Shown here one piece after another: positions 7,393-14,360 of a DNA stretch of 14,723 nt. Numbering within the stretch: position 1 is the first letter of the stretch; each line of letters begins with the position of its first letter. Under the pieces are notes generated by a model. The model made no database searches. It saw nothing but the letters and a program-made list of their open reading frames with translations, and had not been told where the DNA came from. Source of the DNA: Cruorifilaria tuberocauda (Eukaryota > Nematoda > Chromadorea > Rhabditida > Onchocercidae). The DNA lies in contig JABVXU010000928.1 in assembly GCA_013365365.1 (NCBI GenBank), positions 1-14,723 of the forward strand. Direction: 5' to 3'. The position numbers and the translations under genes are program-made.

Positions 7393-10321
7393 CTGGATAT
7401 TAGATAAGAGATAAATCCTTCAAATCTGGACAGAATTTTTTATTGTAAATCTCTAAATATCTATTTAGCTTAAATTTAACTAATACATTTAACTAATACA
7501 TCTATTTAACTAATACATACGTAAACTGATTCTTTCATATTTGTTTTTTCAAATCATTTCATAAATTTGTTCATTCAAACGAAGTTATTTAAATCTGCAT
7601 CATTTCACATTTCAAATTTTAAGCCACCATAACTAATCTCCATAGGTATTAATTTTTTCTGATAACAATTAAAAGATGAGGAGAAAAAATCTTTACTAAC
7701 TTTATTTGCTTCATCAATATAAGCACCAACATACAAACGTTGAATCTCTTCATTCGGCCATTGGTCTTCTTTAATTTCATAGAATGGCCATACCTTACCT
7801 TCGTTATGCTGACAACATTCGACGCAATAATGGCACAAATCGAAGCCGCTAAAATAAAAATATCGTTAATAAAAATTCTTACGAACATCTCACGGATTGG
7901 TTCAGTGATATTAAACGTGAAGAGAAAAACTAATATATTCCGTAAAATGTATTACGTGAGTTACTTACTTCAATTAGTTAAACAATCTTTCCTAATAAAT
8001 TTCAATTCCAATTTCATTAATATTATAATCCTAATAATTCCAATTTCATTAATATTATAATCCTAATTAATATTATATTATAATCTGTTCAACTACTTTT
8101 ACTGTTTAGGTAATCATGTGTTACTTTATTCCTGCTTTATTTTCATCCTTCGTTACTTTTATTTTGTAAAAATTGAAAATTTTTTGGATTATACGACGAA
8201 TCAATTATGCATTAAAATGCTCCTAATAGTTGGTTTAATTAGCATTTTTCATTTTCAGTAGAATTGTATAAAAAATATTGCGAAAAAATCAACCGATAAT
8301 AATAACAGCCATATTCGAAATCAATAAGAACAAGCGGATTTTTATCATCCTTTTGTCCGACTAAGCCTTCATCAGTAACTTCGATACCATGACGTAAAAG
8401 TAAATTTCCTTCCTGAAAACATCGGAAAGCAATTATTTCATTTTCCTATTTCTTCATATGTTAACAATATTTCATAGCATTAACTCTAAAATTAATTTTA
8501 TCAAATAGAATACAGAATTATGCAATAAATACAATATAAATATAAAATCCTACAAATAATTAACAACAATAAATATAAAATCCCACAAATAAATATAAAA
8601 TCCTGCAATAAATATAAAATCCTACAAATAATTAAAAACAAAATCAATCCATACGTGTACATCGTTATTGCTGAAAACAAGTGGACTACCACTTCTTGCC
8701 ATACATTCCTTGCATATATTCTTTTCTCTTATCAATAGATCAATAGTGATAAAATAAGGACACTGTAATAAACTATCTAGTATTATCTATAAAAAATTAA
8801 AGTAAAATGAAAAGTAAAGCAAAAAGTAATGATGGTAATAATAACGAATTGTAACTTACGAATCTTTCATTAAATTTAGTTAAAGTGGTATGCATCCGAT
8901 GACTTCCTGTCCATTGAGCTGAATCTCTCAAACTTTCTAACAAACTATCCACAATCTTTATTAAGCGACATGTTTTGTCGATTGGCATATCTAATGAATG
9001 TACTCGTGCAAGAATTCGACCAACTTCTTGTGCAACACTGAAACAAATGTGATAATTAAAATAATCGAATAATATGATTTAATGTTTCTTATTTATTCAG
9101 ACTAGTTGTTTTTCGTGTAATGGAAATTCATGGAAAACACAATTCGAGCAAAATGCATTTCCAAGGAACAACCATTCCAGCATCGAAGAAACGTATTAAG
9201 AACTACAGATTACAGACCATGATTTGCAGTATTCATCGTTAGTAAGCGGACGTGATGGAATGTATTCTTCAAAACGTCCACCAGGAAATATTCCCAGTAA
9301 TTGAGGACCCAAATCTCTGCAATATTTCATCATAAATAATAAAAATAAATCAAAAGAAAACTAAGCGAATTAAATTATTTGATAATTTTTCAATTAATTC
9401 AATAATGTTTCAAAGTAATCTCGAATTATTCAGGTTATTAACCTATTTATAATTCATTGCACGGTTGTCATTTCACAAAATATTAAAGTCATTTACTAAT
9501 TTTTAAATAAGTAAGAGTAGTAGTGTACGAAGTGTAATGTAAGAAAGTAATAAGATGAATTTGTGACAAATAATTAACTAAACAACCGTTCTCCTAATAT
9601 AGTGGAGATAACGCCTTCGGGTAATTCATGGTCTTCACTGAGATTTCCATAGATACGAAGAATTGCTTTTTGCGGTTCATTACGTCTAGGTTCAATTCCA
9701 TCCGGTAATTCCACTGTTAAAATTTTATTGTTAAATCCACCTCTAAACATTTGATGATAAATTTTCAATTTTAATTATCCAAATAAAATAATTTTGCATA
9801 AGAAATTGACAGCAGCTAGCGAAATCTAGTTTTCTTCCAACATTTCGTTTGATACTTCAAATTCTCAAACTTTTGAACGTTTTATAAATGACATTTGACA
9901 AATTAAACTTTAACTTTTTAGCAAATTTAAGTATATAAATATAATGGTAATTTCAAATTCATGCATTTCTAGGCAATATAAATTTAATTTTATGCTAATT
10001 AAAATCGACTCTAAAATCGATACATCAAGAATCACTTATTGTCTGCTAAAATTTCGATTTAAATAGCTCAAATGGATTAAATCATAAGTTTTTGAGCATG
10101 AATTCAGCTATCAATTAATATATAAAATTTTATCACAAAGATGAAACTAACCTTAACGTATTGATACGAATTTGCTGATATGATACATTTGCCCAAGCAC
10201 CGCCAAGGTATGAGGCACACAATTGACCAAGTTTCCGTCGAAGTATCAAATTATCGGTTGATCCAGAAAATATCTTTTTTAAAGCTTTCCTTCCATCATC
10301 AATATCTCCTTTATGCGTCAT
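7132..10321 (-). CDS. Choline kinase (choline/ethanolamine kinase family), 8 exons
   Basis: This is predicted to phosphorylate choline with ATP to give phosphocholine, the first step of the CDP-choline route to phosphatidylcholine, in the cytosol. Eight exons splice in phase to 412 codons plus stop, a normal full length. Seen in order: YLGGAW (38-43), RGGFNN (57-62, nucleotide-binding loop), ILRIYG (84-89), LGPQLLGIFPGGRFEEYIPS (111-130), SNNDVHEGN (232-240, the phosphotransferase motif), LIDFEY (267-272) and YRGFD (276-280). The catalytic-motif Asp235, Asn240 and Asp268 are kept, but the usual His before Asn-Asp is Asn233. EGN and DFEY-RGFD favour choline kinase over ethanolamine kinase. The start is the first ATG after an in-frame TGA (10349-10351). 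Exon 5 could begin 24 bases earlier. Which nematode paralogue (cka or ckb type) it is was not resolved. Confidence 0.93.
7475..7518. repeat. Three copies of TTTAACTAATACAT in intron 7
   Basis: The 14-mer occurs at 7475-7488, 7488-7501 and 7505-7518, the first two overlapping by one base. It lies inside choline kinase intron 7 (7393-7700), which otherwise holds nothing recognisable. Confidence 0.85.
7701..7848 (-). CDS. Choline kinase exon 7
   Basis: Acceptor ATTTTTAG. It completes Arg277 and encodes residues 278-326 (GFDLCHYCVECC, KVWPFYEI, GAYIDEANK). The donor is GTTAGT. Reading through the donor instead reaches an in-frame stop at 7605 and would lose the conserved C-terminal helices, so splicing is preferred. 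Confidence 0.88.
8005..8068. repeat. Two tandem copies of a 32-bp unit in intron 6
   Basis: The unit begins ATTCCAATTTCATTAATATT. The copies at 8005-8036 and 8037-8068 are identical over about 31 bases, which suggests a recent duplication. They sit inside choline kinase intron 6 (7849-8293). The 106-codon plus-strand frame across here is a shadow. Confidence 0.9.
8294..8412 (-). CDS. Choline kinase exon 6
   Basis: Acceptor GTTTTCAG. It encodes residues 238-276: EGNLLLR, a linker of about 20 residues, then LIDFEYGCYYY and two bases of Arg277. The donor GTTGAT is unusual, but it is required to give YRGFD across the junction. Confidence 0.94.
8536..8640. repeat. AAATATAAAATCC tandem repeat in intron 5
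   Basis: Four irregular units each contain AAATATAAAATCC followed by TACAAAT, CACAAAT or TGCAAT. The first and last also carry AATTAA(A/C)A. The array lies in choline kinase intron 5 (8413-8654), directly downstream of the exon carrying the catalytic Asp. Confidence 0.8.
8655..8762 (-). CDS. Choline kinase exon 5 with catalytic Asp
   Basis: Encodes residues 202-237, ending SGSPLVFSNNDVH. This is the first half of the phosphotransferase motif, split by intron 5 exactly before EGN. The chosen acceptor is TTTATTACAG. An in-frame alternative, TTTTTATAG, would add eight residues (exon start 8786). The donor is GTATGG. Confidence 0.85.
8860..9037 (-). CDS. Choline kinase exon 4
   Basis: Acceptor TTTCAG, donor GTAAGT, both strong. 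It encodes residues 143-201: VAQEVGRILARVHSLDMPID, then a helical region ending TLTKFNERF. This matches the family region with the conserved His of the FH/VHSL segment. Intron 4 is 8763-8859. Confidence 0.93.
9218..9316 (-). CDS. Choline kinase exon 3
   Basis: Acceptor ATTGCAG. It encodes the LGPQLLGIFPGGRFEEYIPS segment (residues 110-141) and two bases of codon 142 (Cys). The donor GTCTGT is weak, but it is the only one nearby that keeps the phase of the next exon. Intron 3 is 9038-9217. Confidence 0.9.
9587..9742 (-). CDS. Choline kinase exon 2
   Basis: Acceptor ATGTTTAG. It completes Arg57, then encodes residues 58-108 (GGFNN loop, ILRIYG, VISTILGE) and two bases of Arg109. The donor is GTTGTT. 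Intron 2 is 9317-9586. Confidence 0.93.
10152..10321 (-). CDS. Choline kinase exon 1
   Basis: Encodes residues 1-56 plus two bases of Arg57. It contains the initiator Met, a charged N-terminal region and the YLGGAW motif. It ends ...TTAAG before donor GTTAGT. Intron 1 (9743-10151) contains nothing recognisable. Confidence 0.88.
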
Positions 10322-10352
10322 CGAGGCTATTGTTGTTGTTGTTGACAGTCAC
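10322..10352 (-). promoter_or_regulatory. Choline kinase 5' leader with CAA repeat and possible splice acceptor
   Basis: Immediately upstream of the start codon the mRNA strand reads (CAA)n followed by TAGCCTCG-ATG. An in-frame TGA lies at 10351-10349. GGCATAG (AG at 10354-10353) could be a trans-splice (spliced leader) or cis-splice acceptor giving a 31-base leader, but it lacks the TTTCAG consensus, so this is weak. Confidence 0.3.
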
Positions 10353-10496
10353 CTATGCCAAAATTGCAATTATAAATTTACAATTAAAAATCGATATTTA
10401 ATCGAGCACAGCAAAGCATAGCAAAAATAGCAAAGTGGAAATTTCTCATCGAACATTTTATGCTTGTACAGTCTTTGAACTTGAATAAGTTTTTCA

Positions 10497-11096
10497 CACA
10501 CACACACACACATATACGCATGTATATACAATACATATAAACATGCACATGCATGCACATACAAGCACACACGCATACGCACATTACATATACAGTCACA
10601 TACATACACAGACAGTACATATAATACACATATATACATAAACGTACATTTACAAATGCACGCACATACATAACACACGTATACACACACACACACGCAC
10701 ATACTATATACATATACACGGACATACTATATACATATACACGTACGTACATGAACATACAAGCACACGCATATGCACGTACAAACATACGCACAAACGC
10801 ATACATACACAAACTTACATATACAATCACATACATACACACACAGCACATATAATACACATACATACACAGACGTACATACGCATACAAACACACGCAC
10901 ATACTATATACAAAACACAATACACGTACATGCACATAAAGACGCACGCACATACGCACACATACACAAACGTACATATACAATCACATACACACATACA
11001 CACGTACATAAAATAAACGTATATACAGAGACGCACGTACGCAACACACAAACGTACAAAAAATACACGCATGTATATAACAAACACACACGTATA
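10497..11096. repeat. CA/TA/CGTA alternating purine-pyrimidine repeat tract
   Basis: About 600 bp are built from ACAC, ACAT, ATAT, ACGC and ACGTAC, with almost strict purine-pyrimidine alternation. It is not a simple dinucleotide run: a longer motif containing ACATATACA, (A/G)TCACATACA and AATACACATA recurs near 10582, 10816 and 10972. Long frames on both strands here (Cys/Val/Tyr-rich on minus, Thr/His-rich on plus, up to 199 codons) are by-products of the repeat. It starts about 175 bp upstream of the choline kinase ATG. Confidence 0.95.
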
Positions 11097-11170
11097 AAAA
11101 ATTTGATAAACATTTATCACTCATTGATAATTTAAAAAAAGAGAAAAGTATTCTTGATTGATTACGGACC

Positions 11171-11200
11171 GGTCATTATTGAAATAAAACAATAATCACC
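11171..11200. other. Imperfect hairpin next to the repeat tract
   Basis: Arms GGTCATTATTG (11171-11181) and CAATAATCACC (11190-11200) pair at 10 of 11 positions around an 8-base AAATAAAA loop. There is no neighbouring gene end on the plus strand to make it a terminator. The role is unknown. Confidence 0.4.
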
Positions 11201-11315
11201 TTATCAGACGTATTGCATAAGATTAAACTGACAATATTCACTTATCCAACGCATATATATAAAGTTGTTTACAAATAAGAAATGAATTTATGCAAATTTC
11301 TCGTTAATTGATTTC

Positions 11316-11358
11316 TTATCAGTTAACTTATCAGTCTTATCAGTTGATTCTTATCAGT
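11316..11358 (-). promoter_or_regulatory. Four ACTGATAA-type GATA sites in 43 bp
   Basis: TTATCAGT (reverse of ACTGATAA) occurs at 11316-11323, 11328-11335, 11337-11344 and 11351-11358. ACTGATAA is the extended site described for intestinal ELT-2-type GATA factors in C. elegans. The cluster lies about 1 kb upstream of the choline kinase start and 1.6 kb upstream of the receptor start, so either could be a target. Function is inferred from motif and clustering only. Confidence 0.4.
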
Positions 11359-11880
11359 AATCAAAGTCTAATTTATCCACGTATATACTACGTATAACAT
11401 TAAATAATTTCAAATAATTAGCAAACTTAATGAATTACTTCCTATTATTTTCCATCTTTAATAATTTTATCCCTTTGATTAGGTTAAGTGCAACTGAGTG
11501 AATTTCTTTCTATAATTTTACTTTCGCTAAATGCAAAAAAAAGCGTTCTATTCGTTCGTTTATCACATCTCTTTTAAGCTTCTCATCTTTTAAGCTTTAT
11601 TTCTAAGCTTTATCGATTTATGCTTTTCCTTTTACCCTCTGGCAACCAACCATTTCACTTCCTTTTTTCACAAACAAATTCTTGTCACTTTGTAAGAAAT
11701 TCATTCGTTGTCATTCTATTCCTTTCATTTTTGTACTGCTATTACAGTAATTACTTTCTACAGTAATCTTATCTAAGTTATTTTTCCTTCAAAATTATGA
11801 TGATTGATTTTCTTCAAGTGTAATTCATCGCTTAATTAGTATTTCAAATTGTAGAAAATAAATGATTCTATGACGGTAAC
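11359..11880. other. AT-rich stretch, no gene seen
   Basis: Pyrimidine-biased on the plus strand, with three AAGCTT sites in TTTAAGCTT-like repeats near 11575-11610. No exon, RNA gene or other motif was recognised. Confidence 0.5.
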
Positions 11881-11886
11881 TTTATT
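11881..11886 (-). terminator. AATAAA polyadenylation signal (minus strand)
   Basis: The minus strand reads AATAAA 16 bases after the TAA stop of the candidate terminal exon at 11903-11973. That spacing suits a compact nematode 3' untranslated region. AATAAA is common by chance in this DNA, so it supports the exon only together with the open frame and splice sites. Confidence 0.4.
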
Positions 11887-11902
11887 AAAAAGTAAAAAAG
11901 AA

Positions 11903-11973
11903 TTAGTAACTGGTATAACGAATAGGAGGATCGATACTCTCAGAACATGGAGCTGAGCTTGGCTTGCAATTAC
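11903..11973 (-). CDS. Candidate terminal exon of an unidentified gene
   Basis: Two bases complete a Ser codon from the previous candidate exon, then 22 codons (NCKPSSAPCSESIDPP... ending IRYTSY) run to TAA at 11905-11903. The acceptor is TTTTGATAG. Evidence for coding: GC content well above the surrounding DNA, a non-AT-driven residue mix (Pro, Cys, Ser, Asp, Arg), correct phase with the exon at 12030-12105, and AATAAA just downstream. I do not recognise the protein. The two cysteines and lack of Lys/Asn runs are unlike the chance frames nearby. The 5' part of the gene was not found. Confidence 0.45.
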
Positions 11974-12029
11974 CTATCAAAATGAAACAGTAAAAGAGAG
12001 AGAAATTGAACTAAATGTGTAATTAGTAC

Positions 12030-12105
12030 TAAGTTGTGATATTGCAAATGAAGCAACCATAGAAATGGGATACTCTCGATTTTTTGGTACACGCAATTGC
12101 ACTTT
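12030..12105 (-). CDS. Candidate penultimate exon of the same unidentified gene
   Basis: Acceptor TTTTATTAG is followed by 25 codons (KVQLRVPKNREYPISMVASF, then AISQL) and one extra base. The donor GTACTA opens a 56-bp intron (11974-12029) that ends in AG and restores frame with the terminal exon (A + GT = Ser). The product is not recognised. Upstream exons would lie between 12106 and 12952 or opposite the receptor gene's introns; none could be picked out with confidence. A competing reading is a 20-odd-residue plus-strand frame over the same bases ending at 12107, which has no splice support. Confidence 0.4.
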
Positions 12106-12856
12106 CTAATAAAAGTGAATTAAGTAGTAAGTATATGTTAATACTTCACTAAATAACTTTCTCAATGCATTGCAATACTTAATAATGATAGTTCTCTACT
12201 TTCATAATCCTTCATAAGGTCATTTACTACTCTTATCAATTCTTTACAAGTAAGTTCTTTTATTACTTTTTAAGAGAATTGCTTACTTTCATCTAAACTA
12301 ATCAGCTAATATTTTTTGTTAGAAAATCATTACTTCATTTCTTGTCATTCGATACTTCTTTCTCTTATCTCAAATTTTTGTTTTGTTTTGTTTTTTTTCC
12401 CCTCGCGGAATCGAAGAAAGTTTTCCATTTATAAAATCTTTTCTCAATTTATAGATTTTCATTTTGTCAATAATAAAGGAATAAATATGAATATGGATTG
12501 AATGAACAGATGCTTCTGTCAGCTGTTCATGTTGATAGAAAACTTGAAGTAATTTTATTTACTGAACAAATCTAATTCATTCAATTCGATCATTCCTATG
12601 TTATTGATGTCTTATTTATATTTAAATAATCATAGTAATAATAATTACTTCTCTATTGATTTCACTAATATTATTGGAATTCAGCTAATATTAGCTAACA
12701 TAGTAGAGACTGTATTTTAACAATTAAGATTGAATACAAACGTTTAATGAATGTTAACTTAGCTAATATCTCTTTTGAAAATTTTAGCTAAAACAAAGCT
12801 AAGATGGAATTTCCTAAAGAGTCATTGATATTCTCAGGTAAATATCATTTCATTTC
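12106..12856. other. AT-rich upstream region of the receptor gene
   Basis: No confident exon. It includes a short GC-richer patch (CCCCTCGCGGAATCGAAG near 12400-12417) and the likely promoter of the plus-strand receptor gene. It must also hold any nearby upstream exon of the minus-strand candidate gene, but no splice-consistent one was seen. Confidence 0.45.
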
Positions 12857-12858
12857 AG
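12857..12858 (+). promoter_or_regulatory. Splice acceptor upstream of receptor start (possible SL1 site)
   Basis: ATTTCATTTCAG ends at 12858, a strong nematode acceptor, 94 bases before the ATG at 12953. With no coding exon recognised upstream, it may accept a spliced leader or join a non-coding first exon. The CAG-GTAAAT donor-like site only 20 bases before it is too close to form an intron with it. Confidence 0.4.
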
Positions 12859-12879
12859 ATTTTATTCATCCCAAAAATA

Positions 12880-12936
12880 ATGGATGAAAAAGTAATTGAG
12901 AGCAAAAACAAAATGTCTGATTCTAAATTCAATTAA
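12880..12936 (+). other. Upstream open reading frame in the receptor 5' leader
   Basis: If the transcript begins at the acceptor ending at 12858, the leader contains ATG at 12880 opening an 18-codon frame that stops at 12936, 16 bases before the receptor ATG and out of frame with it. A second ATG at 12884 gives a three-codon frame. Such uORFs could lower translation, if the leader is as proposed. Confidence 0.3.
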
Positions 12937-12952
12937 AATTTTAATTTGTAAA

Positions 12953-13123
12953 ATGCTGTTGCTACTATTGCATTTGATAACATCCGCGATGACATCACCA
13001 CCTGAATTAAGATTAAGGAATGATTTGATGCATGATTACAATCCGTTAGAACGACCGGTGGAACGAAGTGAAGATCCGGTAGTTGTAACACTTGGAGTGA
13101 TTTTTCAACAAATTATCGATCTG
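12953..13123 (+). CDS. Receptor exon 1 (signal peptide and N-terminal helix)
   Basis: Residues 1-57, from MLLLLLHLIT to VIFQQIIDL. Donor GTAATT after CTG, phase 0. Intron 1 is 13124-13273 (150 bp). Confidence 0.9.
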
Positions 13124-14360
13124 GTAATTCCTCTTTTCAATTTCAATTCTTCAAAAAGCTATTTTATTTCATTCTATTAATTCAATCAATTATTTCTATG
13201 CTTGAGTAAGCAGTAAGAAAGAATGATATCATACTTTCATGATTATTTTGATTATTATTCAAAAAAATCATAGAATGAACGAGAGGAGAAATTGGAAGTA
13301 AACGCATGGTTGAAATATAATTGGAAAGATATGAAATTACGCTGGGATCCATTAGAGTATGAAAATATCACGGATTTAAGACATCCGGCTGGTACAATTT
13401 GGCAACCGGATATTTTATTGTACAATAGGTGAATCGTTTTAATATTTTCATTTTTTTTAATATTAAAATCATATTTAAATTTTGTAGTATTTAAAGTTGT
13501 AAAATTTTTTTTAATGAATTAAAATTAAAAATAAGAAATTGTAGGATTATCAATCAATGCTTTGAAATTTATTTAAGTGAATTGCTATTATTTTAGTGTT
13601 AATTCCGCCTTTGATAGCACATTTAAAGTGAATGCGATCAGTTATAATGATGGTTCGATAACATGGATACCACCGGGAATTTTCAAAATCTCATGTAAAA
13701 TTGATATTTACTGGTTTCCATTCGATGAACAAATTTGCTTCTTAAAGGTATTCATTTGAATGCAATAAAGGCTTACTTAATTCGTTAATAAAATTACAAT
13801 TTTTTTTTAAATTTATAATTTGAAAATTTACTACATTCTTCAGCTAAAATTTTTACTTAATTACTTAATTATTTTATATACATATTATTAATTTGAGACA
13901 TATCGCATCAGTAAGATAAACTTCGTGGAAAAAAATTAAACTAAATTAAAATTAAAACAAAAAGCATTGTGCTATAGTTCGGTTCCTGGTCATTTAGTGG
14001 TCGTGAAATAGATCTTCAACCAGGTGATTTCGATATGTCCGATTTCATCGAAAATGGAGAATGGGTTGTTATCAGTAAGTGATAATTTTTTTTTTCCATT
14101 CGGAATCCTTTATCTGTTTAAAATATATTATTTGGTCGAATTATAAGAGTTATAATCAGATTGATAGCAAGAAATATAAAGATATCCGTTTGAATGCAAT
14201 AACCTAAAATATTAGGAAGAGAATAGCAATAATTACTACGTTAAAACAATTTCAACTTTTAGAAACCTGGGAACAGAGGAATGAAAAATTTTACGAATGC
14301 TGTCCGGAACCATTTCCGGATGTTCGCTTCTTTATTCATCTTAAAAGGAGAACTCTGTAC
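12953..14360 (+). CDS. Nicotinic acetylcholine receptor alpha-type subunit, ACR-16-like (5' part, 5 exons)
   Basis: A pentameric acetylcholine-gated cation channel subunit of the plasma membrane. Five in-phase exons give 224 residues: a signal peptide (MLLLLLHLITSA), the LRLRNDLMHDYNPLERPV N-terminal helix, loop D Trp69 (NAWL), a glycosylation sequon at Asn88, loop A (WQPDILLYN, 100-108), a 13-residue Cys loop (Cys142-Cys156, CKIDIYWFPFDEQIC), loop B Trp163 (FGSWSF), and loop C with the vicinal Cys204-Cys205 pair that defines alpha subunits. It stops at RRTLY, just before the first membrane helix. From memory of the family, the closest match is the nematode ACR-16 (alpha7-like) group; the exact orthologue is unresolved. 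The residue matching alpha7 Tyr195 is Phe209. The start is the ATG that opens the signal peptide; the in-frame stop at 12893-12895 excludes a longer form on this exon. Confidence 0.93.
13274..13428 (+). CDS. Receptor exon 2 (loops D and A)
   Basis: Acceptor AATCATAG. Residues 58-108 plus two bases of Ser109: NEREEKLEVNAWL, NWKDMKLRWDP, NITDLRHPAGTIWQPD. The donor GTGAAT lies inside the YNS codon, at the same place as in related receptors. Intron 2 is 13429-13596. Confidence 0.94.
13597..13747 (+). CDS. Receptor exon 3 (Cys loop)
   Basis: Acceptor TATTTTAG. It completes Ser109 and encodes residues 110-159: VNSAFDSTFKVN, ITWIPPGIFKIS, then the full Cys loop and FLK. The donor is GTATTC, phase 0. 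Intron 3 is 13748-13977. Confidence 0.95.
13978..14074 (+). CDS. Receptor exon 4 (loop B)
   Basis: Acceptor GTGCTATAG. Residues 160-191 plus one base of Lys192: FGSWSFSGREIDLQPGDFDM then SDFIENGEWVVI. Strong donor GTAAGT. Intron 4 is 14075-14262. Confidence 0.94.
14263..14360 (+). CDS. Receptor exon 5 (loop C, vicinal cysteines)
   Basis: Acceptor AACTTTTAG. It completes Lys192 and encodes residues 193-224: TWEQRNEKFYECCPEPFPDV then RFFIHLKRRTLY. Two donors are possible: GTTTTA at 14361, which keeps LY whole, or the better-matching GTACGT at 14357. The next exon, encoding the first membrane helix, is not in the window, so the choice is open. Confidence 0.9.

Noticed and set aside
7605..7700. 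Read-through of choline kinase exon 7 to a stop at 7605
   Set aside because: It would delete the conserved C-terminal helices, which are present in phase in exon 8 after a GTTAGT donor at 7700.
10370..11135. Several long frames on both strands (97-199 codons) rich in Cys/Val/Tyr or Thr/His
   Set aside because: By-products of the CA/TA/CGTA repeat, which lacks stops in these frames. Low-complexity, overlapping on both strands, with no domain.
12037..12107. Plus-strand frame DIANEATIEMGYSRFFGTR... ending at 12107
   Set aside because: Protein-like, but it lacks splice sites and a start. The minus-strand reading of the same bases has acceptor, donor, phase and a polyadenylation signal.
12370..12558. 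63-codon minus-strand open stretch with an internal ATG at 12462
   Set aside because: Considered as an upstream exon of the orphan minus-strand gene, but it has no good donor in phase with the acceptor at 12105 and ends in a Lys/Asn-rich run. An equally long plus-strand frame overlaps it.
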